Of a stretch of 64,000 nt of DNA, positions 54,893 through 64,000 are shown piece by piece; within the stretch, counting starts at the first letter, position 1; each line of letters starts with the position of its first letter. The stretch is from assembly GCF_001610835.1 (NCBI RefSeq), contig NZ_CP011270.1, forward strand, positions 8,245,256 through 8,309,255, given 5' to 3'. This DNA is from Planctomyces sp. SH-PL14. Its GTDB lineage: Bacteria > Planctomycetota > Planctomycetia > Planctomycetales > Planctomycetaceae. Below the pieces are notes generated by a model. That model did no database searches, had not been told where the DNA came from, and saw only the letters and a program-made list of their open reading frames with translations. Position numbers and translations under genes: made by a program.

Positions 54893-55750
54893 TCACGGCC
54901 GCAGCTCCTTGAACCGCCGCGTAATCTCCTGGAGCGGCTGCTCGACCGCCATCCGCTCCAGGCTCGACGCTCCCACGAAGCCGACTGCGTCCGTCCGCTC
55001 CAGGACAATCGCCGCGTCCTCCGGGCGGGAGATCGGGCCGCCGTGACAGAGATAGAAAATGTCGTCCCGCACCGCCCGGGCCGCGTCGATGATCGCCTGC
55101 GTCCGCGCCACCGCCTCGTCCATGCTGACGCTCGCCTGCACCACCCCGATCGACCCGCCGATCGTCGTCCCCACGTGCGAGATGATCGCATCGGCCCCCG
55201 CCTCCGCCATCGCTCGCGACTCCTCCGGCGAGGAGACGTAGACGATCGAGAACAGGTCCATCTTGCGGGCCAGCGCCACCATTTCGAACTCCTTCCGCAC
55301 ACTCATCCCGGTCTCCTCCAGGATCTGCCGGAACTGGCCGTCGACGATGCAGTGCGTCGGAAAGTTGTTGACGCCGGAGAAGCCCATGTCCTTCACCTGC
55401 AGCAGCCAGTGCCACATCCGCCGTCGCGGGTCGGTGGCGTGCACGCCGCAGATCACCGGGATCTCGTCGACGACCGGTAGGACTTCGTGCTCGCCGATCT
55501 CCATCGCGATCGCGTTGGCGTCGCCGTAGGACATCAGCCCCGCTGTTGAGCCGTGTCCGGCCATCCGGTAGCGGCCGGAGTTGTAGACGATGATGAGATC
55601 CGCGCCCCCCTTCTCGATAAACTTGGCGGAGATGCCGGTCCCAGCTCCTGCGGCGATGATCGGCTCGCCGCGGTCGAGCGCCGCTTGCAGGCGGTCGCGG
55701 ACTTCCTGGCGGGTGTAGGGATTGCCTTGGCCGGTCCAGGGATTGGGCAT
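54893..55750 (-). CDS. PEP-hydrolase-family TIM-barrel protein
   Basis: A 285-residue protein of the phosphoenolpyruvate hydrolase-like family (TIM barrel). Visible blocks: PIIAAGAGTGISAKFIEKGG, IIVYNSGRYRMAGHGS, VVDEIPVICGVHATDPRR, GFSGVNNFPTHCIVDG and AGADAIISHVGTTIGG. The family is related to the C-terminal domain of plant Tm-1 resistance protein; its biochemical role is unsettled. ATG 55750 fits the domain start, but no Shine-Dalgarno sequence is seen. Upstream, the frame is open into repeat-flanking DNA and is not used. Confidence 0.88.
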   Translation of the reverse strand: MPNPWTGQGNPYTRQEVRDRLQAALDRGEPIIAAGAGTGISAKFIEKGGADLIIVYNSGRYRMAGHGSTAGLMSYGDANAIAMEIGEHEVLPVVDEIPVICGVHATDPRRRMWHWLLQVKDMGFSGVNNFPTHCIVDGQFRQILEETGMSVRKEFEMVALARKMDLFSIVYVSSPEESRAMAEAGADAIISHVGTTIGGSIGVVQASVSMDEAVARTQAIIDAARAVRDDIFYLCHGGPISRPEDAAIVLERTDAVGFVGASSLERMAVEQPLQEITRRFKELRP

Positions 55751-55861
55751 GTTGGGGAGAGCGTGAGGGGGGCGGCGTGTGGACGAGGTTTGGACGATAC
55801 CTGTGGAGGGGTGAGGAGCACAAAGGAGAGGAGCAAGCGGGGACCGGGCCGGCACGTTTGA

Positions 55862-56186
55862 AACCGGGTCCAGGGGCACCCTGGTGGGGGGATGCAAGGG
55901 GGGCAACGCCCCCCTTGCCCGCCGGAGGCCTGGCCTTCGAGAGATGTCTGAAGGAGATCGTGTCCAAACGCGGACAGGGTTCCGGATGCCACCTCATCAA
56001 CCCGCGGGGACTGCAAAGCCAGCGGTGTGAAGTGAGAGAGTCCTCATAGCCGGTACCACAAAGGGGACATCCGTTGTTTACCACGGTTCCTCATGGAAAT
56101 GCCTCCGGCGGCAAGGGGTTGCCCCCTTGACCCCAGCGGCCGTGGCACGTTGGGTTTGAGCTATCGAGCTGTGCCGGCAAGGACGT
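55862..56186 (+). repeat. Dispersed structured repeat, copy D
   Basis: A full-length copy, forward on the plus strand, beginning CCGGGTCCAGG and ending GCCGGCAAGGACGT. Hairpin 1 here has an extra G in each arm, a compensated change that keeps the stem. Hairpin 2 is shortened. It lies between the TIM-barrel gene start and the GNAT gene stop, both on the minus strand, against the direction of transcription. Confidence 0.87.
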
Positions 56187-56210
56187 GTTTCCACACCGCG
56201 GAATCAGCCC

Positions 56211-56618
56211 TCAGCCGGCCGGCCGGGGCCGCATCCAGCACGAGCGATGCGGCTCCATTCCGATGTGCGGGTAATACGTCTCTGCGGCGGGGGCGGCGAG
56301 CAGAATCAGAAGCGTCTGGGGGCCCGTCGCTTCGTGAGTCCTCTGAATCAGCTCTCGCCCGATCCCCCGCCCCTGGAAGTCCCGATCGACCGCCAGGTCC
56401 GACAGATAGGTGCAGTAGACGTAGTCCGTGATCGCCCGGGAGATCCCGACGAGACGCCCCTCCGACCGGGCCGTGACGACGACCTGAGCGTTCCGGAGCA
56501 TCGCTTCCATCCGCGGAACGTCGCCGACCGGGCGACGTTCCGCGAGCGTCGAGCGAACCAGCACATCAATGAACTCGTCCGCGCGGAGGTCCGTCTCGAT
56601 GGCGTAGGCGATGGTCAT
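56211..56618 (-). CDS. GNAT-family N-acetyltransferase
   Basis: A 135-residue acetyltransferase. The acetyl-CoA site is visible as [15 protein letters not shown], preceded by the strand YLSDLAV, and followed by [23 protein letters not shown] 56618 starts the fold; the frame is open to 56816 without similarity. Substrate is unknown. It lies 149 bases downstream of the sigma factor gene on the same strand. Confidence 0.88.
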   Translation of the reverse strand: MTIAYAIETDLRADEFIDVLVRSTLAERRPVGDVPRMEAMLRNAQVVVTARSEGRLVGISRAITDYVYCTYLSDLAVDRDFQGRGIGRELIQRTHEATGPQTLLILLAAPAAETYYPHIGMEPHRSCWMRPRPAG

Positions 56619-56767
56619 GCGATGGAGATGGCTGTTCGCCGTATCCGATTGGGCATCGGCGATTGGATCACGGTTCTCGACCGGCAGGCAGGGGGCCAAA
56701 CAGCACAGGCCCCCTGCACCTTCATCAGGGTCCCCGCCCTGGTCCCGGTGGGCCAGGGACGTCTCGC

Positions 56768-57613
56768 TCAGCGGTCGCCCGTCAGACCCTTGTTGAGGCG
56801 GGCCAGCGCCTCGCACTCGATCTGGCGGACCCGCTCCCGGGTCAAACCGAGGGACTCGCCGATCTCCTTCAGCGTGCGGGGCTCGCCATCGTCGAGACCG
56901 AACCGCATCCGCAGGATCGTCGCTTCCCGGTCTTCCATCCCGGCCAGCATTACCCGGACATGCTTGAGGCTGTCGCCATCAACCAGCTCGTCCTCGGGGC
57001 CCTTGGACCGCTCGTCGGGAACGACTTCGCCCATCGACCAGTTGTCGTCCGCCTGCTCCTGCTGAGGAGTCGAGTTGTAAAGCTGAATCGCCTTCTTGAC
57101 GATCCGCAGCTTGCGGGCCGGCAGCTCCATGAACTTGGCGACCTCTTCCAGCGTCGGCGTGCGGCCGAGCTGGTCCTGCAGCCGGGCGGTCGCCCGCCGC
57201 CACTTGGTCAGCACCTCAACCATGTAGGCCGGGATGCGGATCGTCTTGCCGCTGTTGATGATCGCCCGCTTGATCGACTGCTTGATCCAGTAGCTGGCGT
57301 AGGTGCTGAACCGCGTGTTCATCGTGGGGTCGAACCCCTCGACGGCGCGGAGCAGCCCCAGGTTCCCCTCTTCGATGAGGTCCTGCAGGGGGAGCCCCTT
57401 GTTGCCATACCCGCGGGCGATATTGACGACGAGGCGGAGGTTGGCCCGGACCATCCGGTCGCGGGCCGACATGTCCCCTTCGGCAATCCGGTAGGCGAGT
57501 TCCTTTTCGTCATCGGCGGTCAGTAGCGCCGTTTCGTTGATCTCTCGCAGGTACGTCTCGAGAGGATTCTGCACGGTGGCCGACGGGCGGCGCGTCGTGG
57601 TTTTGGTTGTCAT
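56768..57613 (-). CDS. RpoD-type (sigma-70 family) sigma factor, short form
   Basis: A 281-residue sigma factor. Region 1.2 ([17 protein letters not shown]), region 2 ([49 protein letters not shown]), region 3 and region 4.2 ([19 protein letters not shown]) are all present; region 1.1 is lacking, so it is a group 2/3 type rather than the long housekeeping RpoD. The assigned start at 57613 has only a weak GGATC; the frame stays open for 111 more codons of Pro/Ser/Arg-rich sequence, so a longer N terminus is possible. Confidence 0.92.
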   Translation of the reverse strand: MTTKTTTRRPSATVQNPLETYLREINETALLTADDEKELAYRIAEGDMSARDRMVRANLRLVVNIARGYGNKGLPLQDLIEEGNLGLLRAVEGFDPTMNTRFSTYASYWIKQSIKRAIINSGKTIRIPAYMVEVLTKWRRATARLQDQLGRTPTLEEVAKFMELPARKLRIVKKAIQLYNSTPQQEQADDNWSMGEVVPDERSKGPEDELVDGDSLKHVRVMLAGMEDREATILRMRFGLDDGEPRTLKEIGESLGLTRERVRQIECEALARLNKGLTGDR

Positions 57614-58040
57614 GGATCCGGAAGATCGGCTGGAGGGGCGTATCGAGCGGGTTCCAGAGCGGAGCCTTTCCGCGAACCCGGGGTCCCTTCGCGTCCGTGA
57701 AGCTACAGAATTAGAGATCGACGATCGGGCAGGAGATTCTGAACCGGAAGGCTCAGTAAGCGGCGGAGCCTGAGGAGGCTCGACGGGTTGTGACGGCGGG
57801 GCCGGTTCCGGTGGCGATGTCGATTGCTCGCAATCGCGCTGACGGGCCGTCCGCTTCGAACACGCGGCGCGGTGATGTCTCAAGGCCTTCATGACTTCTC
57901 GAGCGGTAACGTCTGTGGCCGGTAGACGTTCTGCACCGTGACGCACGCGCGGCCTGACGGAGGGACCCGTCAGAACGCGGCGTGCACTTTCACGGTCCCC
58001 TCCGGAGGGAGGTCACCGAAACGGCGGACGGCCACGACAG
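57614..58040. other. Intergenic region upstream of the sigma factor gene
   Basis: About 430 bases between the sigma factor start and the stop of the PVC-type heme protein. The frame of the sigma gene remains open through much of it. A perfect palindrome CCCTCCGGAGGG near 57998-58010 may end transcription of the heme-protein gene. No RNA gene or repeat copy is seen. Confidence 0.4.
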
Positions 58041-61000
58041 CTATTTCCGGGATTTGCGGAACATGCCGTCATTTTGGTTGCCGCGCGAAAGAAGGAAGGC
58101 CATAAGGTCGAGAACTTCCGTTTCGTTCAGAGAATTAAACAGGCCCGCCGGCATAATCGATACCTTCGACGGTTCAATCGATTCAATCTCACTTCTCGGC
58201 ACGGTCGCGAACTTCGTTGCATCCTCGGGATTCAGCAGAATCGTTACAGCCTGATCGGTCTCCGAGAGGATGCGGCCGGTGTGAACCTGGCCGCTCTTCG
58301 TTTCGATGATCGACGCCTTGTACTGATCGCTGATCACCTTGCTCGGATGCACCATGGCGTCCGCCAGATCCTTGTAGCTGAACCGGCCCGCGGCCTGGGT
58401 CAGGTCCGGCCCGGTCGCTCCGCCGTCCCCGCCGAAGCGATGACACAGGACGCACCGCGCGGCGGCGAAGGTCTTTTCGCCGTTCTTGAAATCGCGGCCG
58501 CTCGCGACCTTGTCGGCCAGGGCGGTCACTTCGTCGAACGTCCACTCGTGGCCGGGGCCGACCGGCTTCGGGAGCTCGGGGGGAAGGTCCGGCTTGCGGG
58601 CGCCGGCCGCCTCGATGGCGAGGCGGTCCTTCTCGGAGAGCGGCTCAAAGGCTTCGCGGTCGATGTTCCGCAGGAAGCCCCGGTAGCTCGACCCGCCGCT
58701 CCAGCCGCGGGCCTTGTCGATGAAGCTGAAGAACCCTTTCCGCTGATCCATCGTCCAGCCCTCTTTGAGATTCTTGAGAGCGAAGATGTAGTGGATCTTC
58801 TGCAGGTCGGGCTGGCTCTTGAGCATCCCCGCCGCGGCGCCGCCGTAACCGGCGTTTCGGTCGAGGTTCGTGAGCCACGGCTTGAGCTCCCGTCGCGGTT
58901 CGGTCTCCATCAGGCGGATCGTTTTGGCGACGATCGTGGGGGACTTGAGCGTCACGAGCAGGTTGCCGAGCTCGCGGTTGAGAGAGTCGCTCTTGGCCGG
59001 AAACAGTGGTTCGAGATGAGTGAGCGTCGCCTGTGCGGCCGCCGGATCGGGATCCCCCATCCGGGCCAGGACGAGTTCATAGGCCCGCAGCAGGTCGAGC
59101 TGCTGCCGCTCGTCGAGCTTTGCAAAGTCGATGGCGTTCAGCTTTTCGAGGATCCGGGGGGCGATGTCCTTCCCTCCCTGGCGGGCGAGCGCGACGGCCC
59201 CCTGGATCGCAATCTCGGTCTCCGGAGCGGCGAGGGCCCAAGCCTGCCAGACCTCGACCGGCTGGTTCTCGACGGCGATCCGGGCCGCGTAGCGGATGAA
59301 GCGGTCCGGGTGGGCGAGATAGGTCCAGGCCGCCTTGACCGCCGCCTCGGGATCTTCTGCCCGGCGATGGAACGACTCGAGGTGATGACGCAGTTCGCGG
59401 TCCTTGCGGCCCGCTTCGTCATGGGCATCGACGGCGACGGTCGATTCTTTGCCGACGTAGGTCACGCGGAAGAGCTCCGACTGCGTCCCCCGGCCGCCGA
59501 CCGTGAAGTAGAGCGCGCCGTCCGGACCGATGTCGCAGTCGGTCAGCGGAAGGGGCGTACGGGAGAGGAATTCCTCAATGCTCGACTTGTAGCTGGCGCC
59601 GTCCGGTTCGAGATGGACGGCGTACATCGTTCCGAAGGTCCAGTCGCACAGGTAGAGGGCCTTCTGGTACTTCGCGGGGAACTTCGCTCCGTAGCCGAAG
59701 GAGACGCCGACCGGCGATCCCGGACCGATCTCCACCGTCGGCGGAAGCGAATCCGCGTAGTAGTTCGGCCAGACCCCCGACCCGCTCCGCCAGCCGAACT
59801 CGCTCCCGCTCGTCGCGTGATTGACGCGGGTGGGGCGGTACCACGGCATCCCGAAGTCCCACTCCATGTCGGAGTCGTAGACGAACAGTTCGCCGTCGGC
59901 GTTGAAGTCCATGTCGTACTGATTGCGGTAGCCGACGGAGACGATCTCCCAGGTCTTCCCTTCGGGATCGGTCCTCGCGACCCATCCGCCCGGAGCCATG
60001 ATCCCGACCGCGTGGCCGTTAGCGTCCCACATGCGGGGGATCGCCTGGTCTTCCTGCCAGTTCGTCGGGATGCGGCTGGAGTCGATCTTCTCCGGCGGCC
60101 GGGTGTGGTTGCCGCAGACGACGTAGATCGACGCTCCGTCCGGCGCGAGCCGCAGCGCGTGCGGGCCGTGCTCGCCGCCGCCGAGGAACGTGGCGAGCTT
60201 CGTCACCTCGTCGTACTGGTCGTCCGAGTCCGTATCCCGGACGCGGTACAGGCCGCTCCCCGGTCCGCCGTTGACCGAGACGTAGAGGCTGCCGAAGGCA
60301 CACAGGAGCCCCTGGGCCGAAGTGATCTTCGCCGGGATCTTTTCGATCAGCGTCGGCTGGTCGCTGCCGATCGGCGAGGGGGTGATGCGGAACAGTCCCT
60401 TGTCGCCCTGGTCGCTGGCGATGATCCGCCCCTTGTCGTCGAAGGTCATGGAGACCCACGACCCCTGCTCTTCCTTGGGAACGGTGTAGAGCTTTTCGAC
60501 CTGGAAGCCGTTGAGGCCGCGGAACAGGCCCCGCGTCGGATCGCCGTCGTTGTCGCGGCCGCGGATGACGTCCTTCCAGGGACCGTCCCCCAGCTTTCCG
60601 ATGAGGCGGGGAGCGACCCCCTCCAGCTTCTCGCCGTCCGCTTTGGCGACCGTCCATGAGTTATCGGAGACGATGCACTCGACCGAGCCGTCCTGTTTCG
60701 TCAGGGCGAGGGAGCAGAGGAAACCGGAGGCTCCCCCTTCGTTCTTCACGAGGACGATCAGCTCGTTCTCACCGGCTTTCAGGTCCTTCTGGATGTCGAG
60801 GATCGCAGGGCTGTCCCAGGGCACGTCGGACGCGATCTTCTTGCCGTTCAGCGTGACGGTGCCGGAGTTATCGCAGGAGACGAAGAGCGACGCGGCCTTG
60901 GTGTCGGCGGTGAAGGTCTTCCGAAGCTGGTAGACCGTGTTCGCATCCGGTCCCCAGATCCACTGCGGGACGGCCCCCTTGAGGAAGATCTCGCGCGACT

Positions 61001-61157
61001 CGTCCCCCTTGGTCTTCGGATTCGGGTTGTCCGGAGTGACGATCGTCAGGATCTCCGGCGCCTGCCGGGAGATCGGCGGAGCGTCGTCCGCGGCCGAGAC
61101 GGTGCCGGTCAGCAGGCCGGCGATCGTGAGGAGTCCGGCAAGTCGGCGAAGGGGCAT
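58041..61157 (-). CDS. PVC-type heme-binding, dehydrogenase-like exported protein
   Basis: A 1038-residue protein with a signal peptide (LLTIAGLLTGTVSA). A beta-rich domain (about residues 60-195) is followed by a six-bladed-propeller, membrane-bound-dehydrogenase-like region (about 215-575: MTFDDKGRIIASDQGDKGLFR, HGPHALRLAPDGASIYVVCG, DYDSDMEWDFGMPW-like), helical repeats, then a C-terminal cytochrome c-type domain with CVLCH near residue 901. This is the planctomycete/verrucomicrobial PVC heme-binding architecture. Probably an extracytoplasmic sugar or alcohol oxidoreductase. DUF1501 gene upstream, same strand. Confidence 0.93.
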   Translation of the reverse strand: MPLRRLAGLLTIAGLLTGTVSAADDAPPISRQAPEILTIVTPDNPNPKTKGDESREIFLKGAVPQWIWGPDANTVYQLRKTFTADTKAASLFVSCDNSGTVTLNGKKIASDVPWDSPAILDIQKDLKAGENELIVLVKNEGGASGFLCSLALTKQDGSVECIVSDNSWTVAKADGEKLEGVAPRLIGKLGDGPWKDVIRGRDNDGDPTRGLFRGLNGFQVEKLYTVPKEEQGSWVSMTFDDKGRIIASDQGDKGLFRITPSPIGSDQPTLIEKIPAKITSAQGLLCAFGSLYVSVNGGPGSGLYRVRDTDSDDQYDEVTKLATFLGGGEHGPHALRLAPDGASIYVVCGNHTRPPEKIDSSRIPTNWQEDQAIPRMWDANGHAVGIMAPGGWVARTDPEGKTWEIVSVGYRNQYDMDFNADGELFVYDSDMEWDFGMPWYRPTRVNHATSGSEFGWRSGSGVWPNYYADSLPPTVEIGPGSPVGVSFGYGAKFPAKYQKALYLCDWTFGTMYAVHLEPDGASYKSSIEEFLSRTPLPLTDCDIGPDGALYFTVGGRGTQSELFRVTYVGKESTVAVDAHDEAGRKDRELRHHLESFHRRAEDPEAAVKAAWTYLAHPDRFIRYAARIAVENQPVEVWQAWALAAPETEIAIQGAVALARQGGKDIAPRILEKLNAIDFAKLDERQQLDLLRAYELVLARMGDPDPAAAQATLTHLEPLFPAKSDSLNRELGNLLVTLKSPTIVAKTIRLMETEPRRELKPWLTNLDRNAGYGGAAAGMLKSQPDLQKIHYIFALKNLKEGWTMDQRKGFFSFIDKARGWSGGSSYRGFLRNIDREAFEPLSEKDRLAIEAAGARKPDLPPELPKPVGPGHEWTFDEVTALADKVASGRDFKNGEKTFAAARCVLCHRFGGDGGATGPDLTQAAGRFSYKDLADAMVHPSKVISDQYKASIIETKSGQVHTGRILSETDQAVTILLNPEDATKFATVPRSEIESIEPSKVSIMPAGLFNSLNETEVLDLMAFLLSRGNQNDGMFRKSRK

Positions 61158-61271
61158 AGATCGGTTTCCGTCGGGATGCTTGGTCGAGATGCAGGAAGAC
61201 AGGATGCGGAATCGCAGCGAGGCGAGAGGCGGACGCGACGGCCCTGTGTTTGAAGAATCGGGCGACTTACG

Positions 61272-62714
61272 TCACGCCAGGATTCCCTTGACGACGTGGC
61301 CGTGGACGTCCGTCAGGCGGTAGTCACGCCCCTGGAAACGGTACGTCAGCCGCTCATGGTCGAAGCCGAGCAGGTGCAGGAGCGTCGCCTGGAGGTCGTG
61401 GACGTGGACCTTGTCGGTGGCGACCGAGAAGCCGAGCTCATCGGACTCGCCATACGAGAATCCTCGTTTGACGCCGCCGCCTGCCAGGACCATCGAGTAG
61501 CAGTCCGGAAAGTGGTCGCGTCCCAGGATGTTGCCGCCGGCGGTCCGTCCCTCACGGAAGGGAGTGCGGCCGAACTCGCCGCCGATGACGATGAGGGTCT
61601 CGTCGAGCATTCCCCGCTGCCGCAGGTCGCGGATGAGAGCGGCGACCGGCTTGTCCATCGTCGCGCACTTCTTGGTGAGGCCGTCGCGGATGTCTTCGCC
61701 CGGCCCCGTTCCGTGAAAATCCCAGCCCCAGTCGAAGAGCTGAACGTAGCGGACCCCCTGCTCCACCAGCCGCCGGGCCAGGAGGCAGTTGTTGGCGAGG
61801 CTCGCCGCGCCGGGGACGGCGCCGTACATGTCGAGGATGTGCTTCGGCTCTTTGGTGATGTCCATCGCCTCGGGGACGGACATCTGCATGCGGTAGGCGA
61901 GCTCGTACTGGGCGATCCGCGTCAGGGTTTCGGGGTGGCCGAACTCCTGGAGCTGCATTTCGTTGAGGTCGCGGAGAGCGTCGAGGCTCTGCCGCCGCAT
62001 CTCGCGGGACATCCCTTCCGGGTCCGAGGCGTAGAGGACCGGGTCGCCCTGGGAGCGGCACTGCACACCCTGGTAGACGGAGGGGAGGAAGCCGCTGCCG
62101 AAGGAGTTCTTGCCGCCGTTGGGCTGGACGCCGCTGGAGATGAGGACGACGAAGCCGGGGAGGTTTTCGTTCTCGGTGCCGAGGCCGTAGGTGACCCAGG
62201 AGCCGAGGGAGGGGCGACCGGACCGGGGGGAGCCGGTGTAGATAAGGAGCTCGGCCGGGGCGTGGTTGAACTGGTCGGTGTACATCGACTTCACGACGCA
62301 CAGCTCGTCCGCCACGCCGTGAAAGTTCGGGACGGCGTCGGAGAGCCAGACGCCCCCTTCGCCGTATTGCTGGAAGGTACGGGGCGTGCCGAGGAGTTTG
62401 GGAGTGCCGGAGGTGAAGGCGAAGCGTTTGCCCTTGATGAACGATTCCGGCGCGTCCTGGCCGCTGAGTTTGACGAGCTCGGGTTTGTAGTCGTAGAGGT
62501 CGAGGTGTGGGGGGGAGCCGGTCAGGTGGACGTAGATGACCTGTTTGGCTTTGGCGGGGAGGGGGGCACGTCGGGGAGCGAGGGGGTTGACGACCTGGCT
62601 GGCGGCGCGGGTGTCCTGCCCCATGAGGGCGGCGAGCGAGAGGGCTCCGAGGGCGGACTGGGACGTCTTGAGGAAGTGACGTCGTGTCTGGTGTTGGAGG
62701 TTGGCGAAGTCCAT
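61272..62714 (-). CDS. DUF1501 Tat-exported protein
   Basis: A 480-residue protein with a Tat-like signal (TRRHFLKTSQSALGAL). DUF1501 is an alkaline-phosphatase-superfamily fold of unknown activity, very common in planctomycetes and usually paired with a heme protein carrying PSD or PVC domains. Here the pair is DUF1501 then the PVC-type heme protein, 114 bases apart on the same strand. Family blocks include YVHLTGSPPHLDLYDYKP, NHAPAELLIYTG, IGGEFGRTPF and GRDHFPDCYSMVLAGGG. They probably work together outside the cytosol. Confidence 0.95.
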   Translation of the reverse strand: MDFANLQHQTRRHFLKTSQSALGALSLAALMGQDTRAASQVVNPLAPRRAPLPAKAKQVIYVHLTGSPPHLDLYDYKPELVKLSGQDAPESFIKGKRFAFTSGTPKLLGTPRTFQQYGEGGVWLSDAVPNFHGVADELCVVKSMYTDQFNHAPAELLIYTGSPRSGRPSLGSWVTYGLGTENENLPGFVVLISSGVQPNGGKNSFGSGFLPSVYQGVQCRSQGDPVLYASDPEGMSREMRRQSLDALRDLNEMQLQEFGHPETLTRIAQYELAYRMQMSVPEAMDITKEPKHILDMYGAVPGAASLANNCLLARRLVEQGVRYVQLFDWGWDFHGTGPGEDIRDGLTKKCATMDKPVAALIRDLRQRGMLDETLIVIGGEFGRTPFREGRTAGGNILGRDHFPDCYSMVLAGGGVKRGFSYGESDELGFSVATDKVHVHDLQATLLHLLGFDHERLTYRFQGRDYRLTDVHGHVVKGILA

Positions 62715-62836
62715 AGGCCGAGATCCCGGTTGGGGGTGGAGATGTTGATCTCCGTGTTCTGTCGACGTTACGTCCGCAGCCGGATGGATTCAAGCATCCA
62801 TCAAGCCTCCTTGATCCACCGAGCAAGCTGCCCCAA

Positions 62837-63151
62837 AGAACCGGGTCCAGGGGCACCCTGGTGGGGGATGCAAGGGGGCAACGCCCCTTTGCCCGCCGGA
62901 GGCCGTCTCGCCGGAGACCGTCTGAAGGAGCACGTGTCCAAGCGCGGACAGCGTGTCGTATGCCCCCTCACGAACCCGCGGGGATGGCGACGCGAGCGAT
63001 AAGTCCTCAACGCCGGTTCCACAAAACGGATGCCCGTTGTGTCCCACGGTTCCTCATGGAAGTGCCTCCGGCGGCAAGGGGGTGAGACCCCCTTGACCCC
63101 AGCGGCCGTGGCACGTTGGGTTTGAGCTATCGAGCTGTGCCGGCGAGGACG
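62837..63151 (+). repeat. Dispersed structured repeat, copy E
   Basis: A full-length copy, forward on the plus strand, with hairpin 1 (one mismatch), both inverse modules and hairpin 2 intact (CAAGGGGGT-GAG-ACCCCCTTG). It ends only 6 bases before the stop of the minus-strand isomerase-like gene and starts 122 bases after the DUF1501 start. Confidence 0.87.
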
Positions 63152-63157
63152 ATGTCC

Positions 63158-64000
63158 TCAGACGTCGCACTGGGAAACGGCTTCCTTCAGCCCGGTCCAC
63201 GCATCGCGGGTCGGAATGAACTCCTGCCCCACATACCCGTCATAGCCGACGTCCAGCAGAGCATGCATGCACGCCGGGTAATTGATCTCCTGCATCGGAT
63301 CGAGCTCGCCCCGCCCGGGGTTCCCCGCCGTGTGGATGTGGCCGATGTGCTCCTTGTGCTGACGGATCCGGCGGATGACATCGCCGTGCATGATCTGGAC
63401 ATGGTAAATGTCGAACAGAACTTTGAGCCGCGGCGAGCCCACCTTGTCGATCAGGCCAATGCAGTACTCCATGTCATCCCCCTGATACCCAGGGTGCCCT
63501 TTCATCGGATGGCTGTCATCGCGGGTGTTGAGCATCTCCAGACAGAGGTCGACCTTCTGCTTCTCTGCATGTCCGACCGCCTCCTTGATCCCCTTCACAA
63601 AGTTCTCCGCCCCTTCCTCCTTCGACAGGCCATGGGACATGCCGGTGAAGGTGATAACCCGCTTCACGCCGAAGTCGACGCACTGGTCGATCCGCTGCTT
63701 GAGGACGCGGGTGCACTCCTCCCACTCGCCGGGATTGTTGAACCCTTTGGGGAACCCGTGGCTGCCGGCGATGGCGCAGGTCAGGCCGTGCTTCTTGAGC
63801 GTGGGCCAGTGCTCCGGATCGCACAGCTCGATGCTCTTGCAGCCGAGGCGGACAGCGGCCTGGCAGAGTTCGTCGAACGACTTCCAGTGCGGGGCGTAGC
63901 ACCAGTGGACGAGCGACTGCTGAATCCGCCCCTTGGTGGCGACCGGCTTTTCGTCGTCGGCCTGAACCTGTGACGAGATCATCCCGGCGCCGAGGAGTCC
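63158..64000 (-). CDS. TIM-barrel sugar isomerase/epimerase-like protein, truncated by window end
   Basis: The C-terminal 280 residues are seen. It is a hydroxypyruvate-isomerase/xylose-isomerase-like TIM barrel: SLVHWCYAPHWKSFDELC, LEMLNTRD, VLFDIYHVQIMHGD, IGHIHTAGNPGRGELD and YVGQEFIPT. The metal ligands would include the Glu, Asp and His of these blocks. At the edge the frame continues upstream (GLLGAGM before ISSQVQADD), resembling the end of a Tat or Sec signal, so the start lies outside the window and the protein is exported. Planctomycetes have many such proteins. Confidence 0.88.
   Translation of the reverse strand, partial: GLLGAGMISSQVQADDEKPVATKGRIQQSLVHWCYAPHWKSFDELCQAAVRLGCKSIELCDPEHWPTLKKHGLTCAIAGSHGFPKGFNNPGEWEECTRVLKQRIDQCVDFGVKRVITFTGMSHGLSKEEGAENFVKGIKEAVGHAEKQKVDLCLEMLNTRDDSHPMKGHPGYQGDDMEYCIGLIDKVGSPRLKVLFDIYHVQIMHGDVIRRIRQHKEHIGHIHTAGNPGRGELDPMQEINYPACMHALLDVGYDGYVGQEFIPTRDAWTGLKEAVSQCDV

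Noticed and set aside
58074-60659. Very long plus-strand reading frame (about 860 codons) opposite the PVC-type heme protein
   Set aside because: It is an antisense shadow in G+C-rich DNA; the minus strand encodes a complete recognisable protein with a heme motif and signal peptide.

Overview
The window looks like a planctomycete chromosome (Planctomycetota; Planctomycetales is likely, the genus cannot be told). The right-hand part carries families typical of that phylum: a DUF1501 Tat protein, a PVC-type heme-binding dehydrogenase-like protein, a DUF1080 protein, an SGNH/esterase fusion, a TIM-barrel sugar isomerase and a short RpoD-type sigma factor. It also has a C30-type carotenoid cluster. 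The left-hand part is accessory DNA.

Positions 1 to about 29,650 form a mobile genomic island whose right end abuts the 3' end of a tRNA-Leu(UAG) gene. Its first 16.9 kb is a copper/heavy-metal resistance module. It holds a MerR regulator with a CadR-like operator, a P1B ATPase with two YHS/TRASH domains, several Cys-, His- or TRASH-containing lipoproteins, a secreted HMA protein, a tandem double RND adaptor fused in one chain, a CusA/CzcA-type RND pump, and two 18-Cys four-helix copper-storage proteins (one with a Tat signal, one without). Two paralogous Cys-rich exported proteins of unknown family frame the MerR-CopA unit. No outer-membrane channel is present. From 16.9 to 24 kb come a gluzincin-like peptidase, a tyrosine recombinase, a VapBC-type pair with an inverted-repeat operator, a Ser/Thr kinase with a membrane domain paired with a diverged ECF-like sigma factor, and two unknown genes. 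From 24 to 29.5 kb lies a mobility block: DUF1232, ParB-like, VirD4/TraG-like ATPase, membrane protein, small protein, excisionase-like protein and a tRNA-proximal integrase.

Positions 30,048 to 40,282 form a tightly coupled plus-strand operon. It has two CrtI/CrtN/CrtP-type desaturases, an aldehyde dehydrogenase, an acyltransferase and a family 2 glycosyltransferase, the gene set of a staphyloxanthin-like pathway. An ABC transporter pair and a DUF2141 protein follow. Squalene- or diapophytoene-forming enzymes are not in the window.

Positions 40.4 to 64 kb hold mostly minus-strand housekeeping and hydrolase genes, an initiator-type tRNA with a strong terminator, a HAD-phosphatase/P-loop ATPase fusion divergent from a coiled-coil protein, and a CobA-HemD fusion. 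Five copies of an approximately 240-330 bp structured repeat sit in the gaps between genes of this segment. None was seen in the island. This repeat family, the double RND adaptor and the Cys-rich paralog pair are the most promising undescribed items.
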